Positions 1-6,280 are shown, counted from the stretch's first letter. The stretch: DNA of 8,729 nt from Terriglobia bacterium (GCA_030036915.1 JASHSC010000197.1:1-8729); one strand, 5' to 3'. Notes: a model not told the origin generated them from the sequence alone. Numbers and translations are program-made.

Positions 1-128
1 TCAATCACGCCGTCGGGGTAAGGAACCACCGAAGAGGAGAGGAGTTTTCCATCGCGCAGGCGCACCACCACTGCACGGCCTGACTCCGTTCCGTAGTCAA
101 TGCCCAACGCAAACTTGTCTTTTGACAT
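1..128 (-). CDS. araB: Ribulokinase (FGGY carbohydrate kinase), N-terminal fragment
   Basis: Only the first 42 codons are inside the window; the gene continues beyond position 1. The visible residues form the N-terminal phosphate-binding strand-loop of FGGY sugar kinases, with GIDYGTESGRAVVV at about residues 9-22. The TESGR version of this loop is typical of ribulokinase, whereas xylulokinase and glycerol kinase usually have GTSS/GTTSTR. Ribulokinase phosphorylates L-ribulose to L-ribulose 5-phosphate in the cytoplasm during L-arabinose catabolism. The ATG at 126-128 is preceded at about five bases by a run of five G on the coding strand, a workable ribosome binding site. The nearest upstream gene is an aldo/keto reductase on the same strand 228 bases away, so the two may or may not share a transcript. 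Family assignment is firm from the motif; the exact sugar is inferred from this short piece. Confidence 0.82.
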   Translation of the reverse strand, partial: MSKDKFALGIDYGTESGRAVVVRLRDGKLLSSSVVPYPDGVI

Positions 129-187
129 GAGCGCCCCCAATTACTTTTGCTGCCGCCGCCATGCCGATGGTTGCACGGCAGGCTCTA

Positions 188-202
188 TTGGCGAACCGCC
201 AA
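188..202. promoter_or_regulatory. Perfect 15-base inverted repeat (hairpin) upstream of araB
   Basis: TTGGCG AAC CGCCAA is a perfect six-base-pair stem with a three-base loop. It lies 60 bases upstream of the araB start and 155 bases past the aldo/keto reductase stop. Neither strand has a T-run after it, so it is a poor intrinsic terminator. It could be an operator for a sugar-responsive repressor or an RNA hairpin in the araB leader. The symmetry is seen directly; the role is a guess. Confidence 0.35.
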
Positions 203-204
203 GA

Positions 205-360
205 TTATTCCCGCGTCAGGGCGAACATCATCTCTAAGAGCTTGCCGAAGTGCAAGAGGGAAGGATAAGGTTCAAAGTGGCAACTCAGTCTCGACTGTAT
301 CCCAGCCAATCCTGCAGATTCTCCTTGCGCCAGCGCGGGCTCCGTCAACTCACGATTCAT
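205..360 (-). CDS. Possible 51-aa ORF overlapping the aldo/keto reductase stop (doubtful)
   Basis: On the minus strand the reductase stop TGA (357-359) overlaps an ATG (358-360) as ATGA, the arrangement of translationally coupled genes. The reading frame then runs 51 codons to a stop at 205-207. The protein starts MNRELTEPALAQ and ends EMMFALTRE. It has a slightly hydrophobic C-terminal third (LLHFGKLLEMMFAL) and no motif I recognise. It could be a small coupled protein or a chance ORF. The frame also extends upstream inside the reductase gene, so openness of the frame is weak evidence. Conservation in relatives would decide it. Confidence 0.2.
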   Translation of the reverse strand: MNRELTEPALAQGESAGLAGIQSRLSCHFEPYPSLLHFGKLLEMMFALTRE

Positions 361-1328
361 CGATTGTAATTGGGAGTAATCCCGCGCAAGCGTTTCCACA
401 CCGCGTCGCACCGGGCCAGGATGGACGGACCGAGCGGGGCGCCCTGCGCAGCTTTCAGATTTTCCTGGAGCTGGTCCAGACGTGAAGCTCCCAGAATGAT
501 GGAATCGACAACGGGCTGAGCGAGCAGCCACCGGAACGCCAGCTCCACGAGCGTTATTCCAGCCTCTTTGGCGATGGAGCGCAAGTCCTCGACGGCGGCA
601 AAGTCGTCGTCAAGCCAATAGCGTTCCTGATACATTTTATTGCCGTCGAAGCGTGTGCCAGCAATCGGCCCGCTGGCGCGTGAGTGTTTGCCGGTCAGCA
701 ATCCGCCTGCGAGCGGATTGTAGGGGACCACAGCCACACCGAATCGCTTACAAAAGGGCAGATATTCCTCTTCAATTCCCCGTGCGATCAGGTTGTACAT
801 GGGCTGGGAAATGAAGTACGGTTGATAGCCCTTCTTGTCGCAAATCCAAAGTACTTCTTCTACCTGCCACGCGGCATAGTTTGAGATTGCCGGGAAACGC
901 ACTTTCCCCGCGCGCACCAACTCCTGCATGGTTTCAAGCGTTTCCTCAATGGGAGTTGAGTAATCGGGTTGGTGCAGGTAATAGAGGTCGACATAATCGG
1001 TGCCCAGGCGGTGAAGGCTGGCGTCGATGGCCTTGCGCATAGCGGCCCGGGACAAGCCCTCCTCATCGGCGGCGTCACCCATCTTGCCGCGCACTTTAGA
1101 AGCAAGGATCACCTTGTCGCGCCGGCCTTTGAGTGTTTTGCCAACGATGGTTTCCGCGGCGCCGCGGTTGTAAACGTTCGCCGTATCAATAAAGTTGATG
1201 CCCGCATCGAGGCAGCAATCCACGATTCGGTGCGCGGCGGCTTCGTCCGTCTGGGAGCCGAAGGTCATGGTCCCGAAGGACAGGCGGGAAACCTTCAGTC
1301 CGGTCTTCGAAAGTGTGCGAAATTCCAT
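357..1328 (-). CDS. Aldo/keto reductase
   Basis: A full-length NAD(P)H-dependent oxidoreductase of the aldo/keto reductase superfamily (323 aa, the usual size). These are cytoplasmic monomeric TIM barrels that reduce aldehydes and ketones to alcohols. The catalytic tetrad is complete: Asp48 and Tyr53 in FIDTANVY, Lys78 in ASKVRG, and His119 in YYLHQPD. The family N-terminus (YRxLGxTGLxVSxLxxGTMxFG type) is present as EFRTLSKTGLKVSRLSFGTM. The C-terminal cofactor-binding end (SIILGASRLDQLQENLKA) is intact. The usual (I/V)GVSN strand end reads FPAISNY, a modest variant. The start is secure: AAGGAG (coding strand of 1336-1341) sits seven bases before the ATG. It is divergent from the gene at 1471. 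The sequence resembles the AKR11/12-type 'general stress/L-glyceraldehyde 3-phosphate reductase' group, but the substrate cannot be read from it. The neighbouring ribulokinase hints at, but does not prove, a sugar substrate. Confidence 0.93.
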   Translation of the reverse strand: MEFRTLSKTGLKVSRLSFGTMTFGSQTDEAAAHRIVDCCLDAGINFIDTANVYNRGAAETIVGKTLKGRRDKVILASKVRGKMGDAADEEGLSRAAMRKAIDASLHRLGTDYVDLYYLHQPDYSTPIEETLETMQELVRAGKVRFPAISNYAAWQVEEVLWICDKKGYQPYFISQPMYNLIARGIEEEYLPFCKRFGVAVVPYNPLAGGLLTGKHSRASGPIAGTRFDGNKMYQERYWLDDDFAAVEDLRSIAKEAGITLVELAFRWLLAQPVVDSIILGASRLDQLQENLKAAQGAPLGPSILARCDAVWKRLRGITPNYNR

Positions 1329-1427
1329 ATCGTTTCTCCTTGCGCTTGCATCTAAGTCTTTGTGCGGTTGGGAGGTTCTTCAATAAGCCGGCGTGGCCTG
1401 CCTGTGTGGGGCATCGGCAGCGCCGCT

Positions 1428-1462
1428 TTTAAACGTCCCCTCGCCGCGCCCTATATTACAAT
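1428..1462 (+). promoter_or_regulatory. Candidate promoter for the gene at 1471
   Basis: TTTAAA (1428-1433) and TATATT (1452-1457) are separated by 18 bases and match the -35 and -10 consensus at four and five of six positions. An overlapping TACAAT (1457-1462) also matches at five of six. Either would start transcription only a few bases before the GTG at 1471. The longer reading frame from GTG 1393 would have to run through this promoter. Read by eye only. Confidence 0.38.
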
Positions 1463-1470
1463 ATTTGCCT

Positions 1471-1869
1471 GTGCCGGAACCTACACTGTTACAACTTGCG
1501 CAGGACCTCGAATGGCTTGGTTGTGAGATGGAACATTATGGCCATCAACATGCGATGCTAGGATATCCGCAATCCGGCGAAAGTTGGGACGCATTCTGCG
1601 AAAAGCAGCGTGGAGTTTTGGTGACGGCGGATAAAATCGAACGTGAGCTGAAGAATGCAGTTCGATATAATCCTTCAGCCCTGGTGGGGGTTGATTATCC
1701 ATTGGAGGAAACCCTGGACATGGTAACTGCCTTGCTCGGGGAAGTGGAAGAGATCAAGCATTGCTGCGTGTTTGCTGTGCAGGTGATGCCTTCCAAGGTC
1801 CGTGCTTTCACCAAGTTGATTGGGCAGTATCTGGAAACCAGAGGAAAAATCCAGGGGAAGCCTTTATAA
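1471..1869 (+). CDS. Hypothetical protein, AT-rich compared with its neighbours
   Basis: I do not recognise this gene. With the start at GTG 1471 it encodes about 132 residues beginning VPEPTLLQLAQDLEWLG. The composition predicts a mostly helical soluble protein, with amphipathic stretches around TADKIERELKNAV and EETLDMVTALLGEVEE, no signal peptide and no clear membrane span. It holds several His and Cys (EHYGHQH near the N-terminus, KHCCVF later) but no standard metal motif. The frame stays open back to GTG 1393, but the extra 26 residues are Pro/Ala-rich and cover a likely promoter, so I prefer 1471. The ATG at 1528 is a third option. No start has a Shine-Dalgarno sequence, so a leaderless or near-leaderless message is possible. 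Third codon positions carry noticeably more A and T than in adjacent genes, suggesting transfer or a weakly expressed accessory gene. Confidence 0.6.
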   Translation: MPEPTLLQLAQDLEWLGCEMEHYGHQHAMLGYPQSGESWDAFCEKQRGVLVTADKIERELKNAVRYNPSALVGVDYPLEETLDMVTALLGEVEEIKHCCVFAVQVMPSKVRAFTKLIGQYLETRGKIQGKPL

Positions 1870-1954
1870 GCGTAGTAGCGGACAAACGCTGGCAAAGTGT
1901 TAGGAAGGGATTACCAATCAGGCGTTCCACGAAAGATCGAGGAGGCTCACCGCC

Positions 1955-2221
1955 ATGGACGAACAAGAATTGACGAAGCAACTTCAGGACGAAGGATTCG
2001 ACGACGTCTACGTGTGGGAAGACGGACCGGGCATGAATTACCCTCCTCACCAGCATCCTGACGTTTCAGCCCATATCATTCTGGCCGGCGAGATGACCGT
2101 CACGCTCGAGGGCCAAACCCGCACGTACAAGCCGGGTGAGCGTTTCGATATCCCAGGGAAGGTTCCTCACTCCGCCAGCATGGGACCGGAGGGATGCAAA
2201 TACCTAGTGGGAGAGAAGTAG
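1955..2221 (+). CDS. Small single-domain cupin protein
   Basis: An 88-residue protein covering one cupin barrel. Cupin motif 1 is visible as GMNYPPHQHP (residues 26-35), with metal-ligand candidates His32 and His34, followed by Gly45 in ILAGEMTVTLEG. Motif 2 is PGERFDIPGKVPHSA (60-74), with the third ligand candidate His72. The glutamate normally found three to four residues after the HxH pair is absent (Val37/Ser38 are there), although His40 is nearby. The metal site is therefore either three-histidine or altered. The start is well supported: AGGAGG at 1940-1945 lies nine bases before the ATG. The gene follows the hypothetical gene by 85 bases on the same strand and converges on DUF2252. Small cupins of this type are often sugar- or metabolite-binding or redox proteins; a specific function cannot be read here. 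Confidence 0.85.
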   Translation: MDEQELTKQLQDEGFDDVYVWEDGPGMNYPPHQHPDVSAHIILAGEMTVTLEGQTRTYKPGERFDIPGKVPHSASMGPEGCKYLVGEK

Positions 2222-2288
2222 GGTCTGGGCCCTGCTCGTCCCATCCTCGAAGCTCCCTGCAAAGCGCTCGGAACCGCGCGGTTTCTGC

Positions 2289-3365
2289 CTAACCCTTCCG
2301 CCATTCATCCCAATCCTTTCGAACGGCGTCTGCCATCCTCTTGGCCGCTTCATGAACCCATCCGGATTTTCGCTTGGCGAGGTCGCGGCGAACATTCTTG
2401 ATAGCTTCCTTGCTTCCCAGGTGGATGTTGGCGGTTTCGAAACCCATGGAGTGGAGCAAACGCTCCTCATCGCGCTTCTTAGGGACTGCGGACAACTCAA
2501 CGCGGCAGCAATGCGGAGCCAGCCGCCGGACAATCCATCGACCACGCAGATGAACGTAGGGATCAAGGGCGCGTGCGGCGGTGGTGATGATCTCCTCATA
2601 AAATATCTTCTTCGAACCTTTGTCATCCTTCGCCCAGACGCACGCCGAAGGGCAGAGGGCCTTAGCCTCACGCGCCACGCGGCCTCCATCCCAATCCGCC
2701 AGCGCCACAAATCGCTCACGGCCCAGGCTTCCCAACCCTGCCACACGGTGCGCCACTCGATAGGCCAGTTCGCGGCCAGGCAGAAGATCCTCCAACGCCT
2801 TCCGTGCGCTTTTCGGAACTTCACCACGAATAGAAGGAAGGCCGTTCATTTTTCCCCAAAAGTGGACGGGGTCCCGCAGTTCGCCTGTGGCCGCTTCGCG
2901 AAGCCACCTGTTTTCCTCTTCCAGTACGAACGGCTTACCTCCGCTTTCCAGGCCCTCGCGATATCCGGCCAGGATGGCCGCGCAGGCTTCTTCGTGTTTG
3001 AGGACCAGATGGTTTGCGGAGATCGCCAGGTGAGCGCTGACGGCGAGGCGCACCAAATCATTGGTGTATGCCATGGGATAAGTTTCGTCGAAATCGTTCA
3101 CACCCCAAATCAGGCGTCCTTCCTGATCCCGCCAAGTGCCGAAATTCTCCACATGGAGGTCGCCCACGGCCAGCACACGGGGCGCCCTTGCTAGCTCCGG
3201 ACAGACGTGGTTCCACACTTGTACCCAGCGGTAGAAAGTAGCCCGCAGAAATTGAAAGGTATCCTCAGCCATGCGGGTGTGTTTCAATGCCAAGTCGGCG
3301 GGAACAATCGTAACTTGCTTAGCCAACCACGCCTCATATTTCTTGGTTGCCTTCTTAATGCGCAT
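2289..3365 (-). CDS. DUF2252 family protein with phosphotransferase-like motifs
   Basis: A 358-residue protein that I place in the DUF2252 (COG4320) family of uncharacterised proteins. The diagnostic core is GDLHVENFG at residues 68-76 followed by WGVNDFDE at 87-94. These resemble the catalytic GDxHxxN and metal-binding DxD motifs of aminoglycoside-phosphotransferase/choline-kinase-like enzymes. ATP-dependent phosphorylation of a small molecule is therefore an attractive but unproven role. No signal peptide or membrane span is seen, so it should be cytoplasmic. The ATG lies only six bases after the kdsB stop. Its ribosome binding site (AAAGG on the coding strand, 3375-3379) lies inside the last kdsB codons, so the two genes are co-transcribed and probably co-translated. 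Many DUF2252 proteins are longer; this one is compact but its core motifs and C-terminus look complete. It converges with the cupin gene, 67 bases away. Confidence 0.85.
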   Translation of the reverse strand: MRIKKATKKYEAWLAKQVTIVPADLALKHTRMAEDTFQFLRATFYRWVQVWNHVCPELARAPRVLAVGDLHVENFGTWRDQEGRLIWGVNDFDETYPMAYTNDLVRLAVSAHLAISANHLVLKHEEACAAILAGYREGLESGGKPFVLEEENRWLREAATGELRDPVHFWGKMNGLPSIRGEVPKSARKALEDLLPGRELAYRVAHRVAGLGSLGRERFVALADWDGGRVAREAKALCPSACVWAKDDKGSKKIFYEEIITTAARALDPYVHLRGRWIVRRLAPHCCRVELSAVPKKRDEERLLHSMGFETANIHLGSKEAIKNVRRDLAKRKSGWVHEAAKRMADAVRKDWDEWRKG

Positions 3366-3371
3366 TGAACG

Positions 3372-4118
3372 CTACCTTTCTGGCGTTGACTGCACTCGAT
3401 GAAAATATTCTTCGACTCTTTGCAGGTCTTCCTCTGTGTCGACTCCAATCGTGTCCGTGGGTGTTTCCACCACCATAATATCTACGCCATTCTCGAGAAA
3501 GCGCAGTTGCTCGAGCTTTTCCACTTTCTCCAATGGCGACGGCGGAAGCTGGTGGAACTTCTTTAGCGCTTCGGCCCTGAACGCATAGAACCCCTGATGC
3601 TTGAAGTATTGCACGGGTCCCCTTCCGTCGCGATCGAAAGGAATCCGCGCGCGGGAGAAATAGAGCGCCCTGCCCGAGAGGTCGGTCACCACCTTCACTA
3701 CATTGCGGTCCAGCGCAACTTCGGCATCGATAGCAACTTTCAGGGTTGAAACCCGCGCCGCGGCCCCCTCCTCAAAAGGGAGCAGCAAGCGTTCCAGGTG
3801 GACGGGAGTAATCATGGGTTCGTCTCCCTGGATGTTGACGTAAATCTCGGCGGGCTCTTTCGCCATCACCTCCGCCATGCGATCGGTACCAGACTTGTGT
3901 TCGCGCGAAGTCATCATGGCGGGGATGTGGTGCTCTCGACAAAAGGTTTCAATCTCCGGGGAATCCGTCGCCACTAGCAAGTGGTCAAGGCAGGCGGTAC
4001 CGCGGGCGTTTTCGTAAACCCAGGCGATCATCGGGCGGCCGCAGATGGCCCGCAACGGTTTGCCTGGCAATCGCGTGGACTCGAGGCGGGCCGGAATCAC
4101 TCCCAGAACTCTATGCAT
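3372..4118 (-). CDS. kdsB: 3-deoxy-manno-octulosonate cytidylyltransferase (CMP-Kdo synthetase)
   Basis: This cytoplasmic enzyme joins CTP and Kdo to give CMP-Kdo and pyrophosphate, the activated sugar that WaaA adds to lipid A in lipopolysaccharide synthesis. From the ATG at 4116-4118 the protein has 248 residues, the family's usual length. Residues 8-22 (IPARLESTRLPGKPL) are the nucleotide-binding loop. NIQGDEP carries the metal-binding Asp, QGFYAFR is the Kdo-pocket region, and TIGVDTEEDL is the family C-terminal metal-site signature. The frame remains open to GTG 4196, but the 26 extra residues do not resemble the family and a candidate promoter lies in that stretch, so I reject the longer form. 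No good ribosome binding site precedes the ATG. It is followed by DUF2252 at six bases and preceded by the protein kinase 105 bases upstream. It marks the organism as Gram-negative. Confidence 0.95.
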   Translation of the reverse strand: MHRVLGVIPARLESTRLPGKPLRAICGRPMIAWVYENARGTACLDHLLVATDSPEIETFCREHHIPAMMTSREHKSGTDRMAEVMAKEPAEIYVNIQGDEPMITPVHLERLLLPFEEGAAARVSTLKVAIDAEVALDRNVVKVVTDLSGRALYFSRARIPFDRDGRGPVQYFKHQGFYAFRAEALKKFHQLPPSPLEKVEKLEQLRFLENGVDIMVVETPTDTIGVDTEEDLQRVEEYFHRVQSTPER

Positions 4119-4135
4119 CGCAGAAAACCAAGGGC

Positions 4136-4165
4136 AGGATATGCTTAGATATCGCCGAATTGCAA
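4136..4165 (-). promoter_or_regulatory. Candidate promoter for kdsB-DUF2252
   Basis: On the minus strand TTGCAA (4160-4165) and TATCCT (4136-4141) are 18 bases apart, each matching the -35/-10 consensus at four of six positions. Transcription would begin about a dozen bases before the kdsB ATG at 4118. This would let kdsB be expressed apart from the kinase gene upstream, and would exclude the longer GTG start at 4196. Weak match, by eye. Confidence 0.28.
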
Positions 4166-4223
4166 GAGGTTGGTTCTGCGCCTGCTGGTTCCGCACCCAT
4201 ATGTAATCGATCCGGCATCGGCC

Positions 4224-5192
4224 TTAGCTGTGCTTGGCGACGTAAAGGAGCACGGCGAAGATCACGATGGGAATCAGCGCCAGCATGATGTAGAAGAGGA
4301 CTCGCCGTTTCAAGGGCGAGCGTCGGTTTCGCCAGTCACGCAATTCCGGGCGGTCCTCAACTCCCACTTCATCCTGGTGTTCAAGGTCATGGGCAAATTC
4401 CGCGGCGTTCTTATAGCGATTGGCGGGTTCGCGCTCAAGGGCGCGGTAGATGATTTCCTGAAGTTGCGGGCTGATGGAAGGATCCAACTCGCGCGGGGGA
4501 ATGGGGCTGTTGAGCAAGCGGTCGTTCATGGTGGCGAAAGGATTCGGCCCCTGGAAGGGCACCTTTCCCGTCAGCATTTCGTATAGGATGACACCCAGTG
4601 CGTAAAGGTCGCTGCGCGCGTCACCACGCTTTCCCTTCACCTGCTCGGGCGAGATGTAATCGGGTGTGCCCATGGTGTTGCTGAGCTTGGCAAAAGTAAT
4701 GCGCCGCGCGCCGGCATTGGCGGCGATGCCGAAGTCGATGAGTTTGATGTTGTCGCCGCCGTCGATCATGATGTTTTCCGGCTTCAGGTCGCGATGCACT
4801 ACCCCCTGGCTATGGATGTAACCCAGGGCGTCGAGAATTCGCAGGGCGATTTTCACGGCGCGCTCGATGGGAAATTTCCCCTGCTCGCTCATGACGCTTC
4901 GCAGCAGGCGCCCTTCCACCCACTCCATCACCATGTAGACGCGATGGCGATCATCATCCACAAACACTTTCATCACGCCGGGGTGGTTGAGGCGCGCGCC
5001 GATATCCGATTCGCGGTGAAATCGCTCGAAGAATATGGGGTCGCTCTCAATCTCAGGGTGCGGGAATTTGATGGCGACGGGGCGTCCGGTGCGTGTGTCG
5101 ATCCCGCGGTAAATGGACGCCATGCCGCTGCGGGCGACGAGATTTTCGATCTTATAGTGATCGAGTTGATCGCCGGTCTGGACGGGATTCAT
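4224..5192 (-). CDS. Ser/Thr protein kinase with C-terminal membrane anchor
   Basis: A 322-residue Hanks-type (PknB-like) kinase that phosphorylates Ser/Thr on proteins. The catalytic set is complete: Lys42 in VAIK, Glu61, HRDLKPEN (133-140), DFG (153-155), and the activation segment GTPDYISPEQ (175-184), followed by SDLYALGVILYEMLTGKVPF. The glycine-rich loop is unusual. Where the family has GxGxxG, this protein has ARSGMA (20-25), so all three loop glycines are replaced by small residues. After the kinase domain comes a charged linker (DRPELRDWRNRRSPLKRR) and one hydrophobic helix at about 298-319 that ends three residues before the stop. The kinase would thus face the cytoplasm with no extracellular sensor domain. 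It lies 71 bases downstream of the PP2C phosphatase on the same strand, the usual opposing pair. No Shine-Dalgarno is obvious before the ATG. Confidence 0.93.
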   Translation of the reverse strand: MNPVQTGDQLDHYKIENLVARSGMASIYRGIDTRTGRPVAIKFPHPEIESDPIFFERFHRESDIGARLNHPGVMKVFVDDDRHRVYMVMEWVEGRLLRSVMSEQGKFPIERAVKIALRILDALGYIHSQGVVHRDLKPENIMIDGGDNIKLIDFGIAANAGARRITFAKLSNTMGTPDYISPEQVKGKRGDARSDLYALGVILYEMLTGKVPFQGPNPFATMNDRLLNSPIPPRELDPSISPQLQEIIYRALEREPANRYKNAAEFAHDLEHQDEVGVEDRPELRDWRNRRSPLKRRVLFYIMLALIPIVIFAVLLYVAKHS

Positions 5193-5263
5193 GAATTAGA
5201 TGGCTGTCGGCGGCGCAAGTCGCGCTCTAAACGCTGCCTTCGTGGCAGTCGATTCCCGGCGAT

Positions 5264-6064
5264 TCAGTGCAGCTTGTAGGGTCTTCCCCGGTACATTCCC
5301 ACCCGTTCGACGTTCCGAACGCGAACCACCTGGACGGTAATATTATCGCTGCCGTCCCGCTCGTTGGCAAGCTCTACCAAGCGTTGGGCGGCTTCTTCCG
5401 GCTCCTTGTGCTGAACGACAACCTGCGCGATTTCAGCCGCTCCCAGGGCGCCGTGCAAGCCGTCGCAGCAAAGCAGCAGAACGTCCCCGGGGACGATTTG
5501 CGCCTGCTCGACGTCCACCTTGACGAAAAGGTCATTGCCGAGCGAGCGGAGCAACAAATTGCGATGTGATGATTGGGAAGACTCACCCTCGGAAATTAGG
5601 CCCATGCGCAATTGCTCATTCACAACAGTGTGATCGCGCGTGAGTTGTGTGGCGTGGCCTTTTCGGATCAGGTAGCACCGCGAATCGCCGACGTGCGCAA
5701 TCACCGCGCGGTCGTGCCGAAGGGCGCAGGCCACCACAGTGGTGGACATCCGCGTTCCGCCGCTCGCCGCTGTGGTGCTGGCTTCGTAAATGCGTTGATT
5801 CGCCCGCTCGGCCAAGAGAGGCAGAAGCGCGGTGTGGGGCTCGCCGGAAAGGGATTCGCGAAAACCTTCGAGCAGGCAATCAACTGCCATACGGGAAGCG
5901 ACCTCACCCCGCGCGTGCCCGCCCACTCCGTCGGCCAGCACGAAGAGCCAGCCATGCGAACGCGCCTGCGCGGCATTCGCCGGCACCACGTGTCCGTGCG
6001 CATCCTCATTGGTCGGGCGGACCTTGCCGATATCGGTTTGTTCACTGAATTCGATTTCCAACAT
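5264..6064 (-). CDS. PP2C-family serine/threonine protein phosphatase
   Basis: A 266-residue metal-dependent (PPM/PP2C) phosphatase of the bacterial Stp/PstP type, expected to be cytoplasmic and to remove phosphate from Ser/Thr. The motifs appear in order: RPTNED at residues 16-21 (phosphate-binding Arg16, metal Asp21), LADGVGGHARGE at 43-54 (metal Asp45 and Gly46), a STTVVA strand at 107-112, HVGDSRCYL at 124-132, TRDHT at 142-146, CDGLHGAL at 200-207 (metal Asp201), and GSDNITV at 238-244 (metal Asp240). All metal ligands are present, so it should be active. The downstream gene is the membrane-anchored kinase, which it most likely counteracts. The start ATG at 6062-6064 lacks a clear ribosome binding site. 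The gene may be read from a promoter in the control region at 6337-6364. Confidence 0.94.
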   Translation of the reverse strand: MLEIEFSEQTDIGKVRPTNEDAHGHVVPANAAQARSHGWLFVLADGVGGHARGEVASRMAVDCLLEGFRESLSGEPHTALLPLLAERANQRIYEASTTAASGGTRMSTTVVACALRHDRAVIAHVGDSRCYLIRKGHATQLTRDHTVVNEQLRMGLISEGESSQSSHRNLLLRSLGNDLFVKVDVEQAQIVPGDVLLLCCDGLHGALGAAEIAQVVVQHKEPEEAAQRLVELANERDGSDNITVQVVRVRNVERVGMYRGRPYKLH

Positions 6065-6154
6065 GCAAGAAAGTGCGGCGAGGTCCCCCGCATTGCAGAT
6101 TGATTGAGGAATACGGTGAACTGATAACCTTGCAACAGCTACACGGCGGTGGTT

Positions 6155-6280
6155 TTACTTTCCACCCGCGCCGGGCGACGGGTTTTTCTGCCGAACCGGA
6201 CAAACTAAATACCACCGGCCCGTGATGTAGCGTCGGTCGGCTGACAAAGGAGGTTGCGGACAATCGTCCCACCACCTCAT
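6155..6280 (-). CDS. Possible 41-aa small protein upstream of the phosphatase gene
   Basis: On the minus strand GAGGAG (coding strand of 6287-6292) lies six bases before ATG 6278-6280, the best-placed ribosome binding site in this gap. The frame then runs 41 codons to TAA at 6155-6157. The product starts MRWWDDCPQPPLSADRRY and ends NPSPGAGGK. It is rich in Trp, Tyr, Pro and Arg and has Cys-Pro pairs at residues 7-8 and 27-28. I do not recognise it. It ends 90 bases before the phosphatase start on the same strand, so it could be a leader peptide or a small first gene of that operon. Its last codons overlap a hairpin that works as a terminator only on the other strand. The frame is open further upstream to a GTG-type start, but the ribosome binding site favours this ATG. 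Confidence 0.33.
   Translation of the reverse strand: MRWWDDCPQPPLSADRRYITGRWYLVCPVRQKNPSPGAGGK
6164..6187 (+). terminator. Terminator-like hairpin with T-run, plus-strand orientation
   Basis: ACCCG at 6164-6168 pairs with CGGGT at 6179-6183, and CGC (6169-6171) pairs with GCG (6175-6177) inside it. The loop is CGG, with one bulged A at 6178. Five T follow or overlap the 3' arm (6183-6187). This is the shape of an intrinsic terminator reading left to right. No plus-strand gene ends just before it, so it would stop antisense transcription from the phosphatase region or end a small RNA. Confidence 0.4.

Noticed and set aside
2272..2283. AACCGCGCGGTT palindrome between the convergent cupin and DUF2252 genes as a shared terminator
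   Set aside because: It can form only about four base pairs around a four-base loop, with three T at most after it. Too weak to call.
2352..3194. 280-aa plus-strand open frame opposite DUF2252
   Set aside because: DUF2252 on the other strand has clear family motifs. The plus-strand product shows no motif and arises from GC-rich codon structure.
4119..4196. N-terminal extension of kdsB from GTG 4196
   Set aside because: It adds 26 residues outside the family's normal length and would cover the candidate promoter. ATG 4118 gives exactly the usual 248 residues.
5234..5248. CTGCC-TTCGT-GGCAG hairpin between the phosphatase and kinase genes
   Set aside because: A five-base-pair stem with no T-run; likely chance and not a convincing terminator or processing site.
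6246..6253. AAAGGAGG on the plus strand as a ribosome binding site
   Set aside because: No properly spaced start codon with a usable frame follows it.
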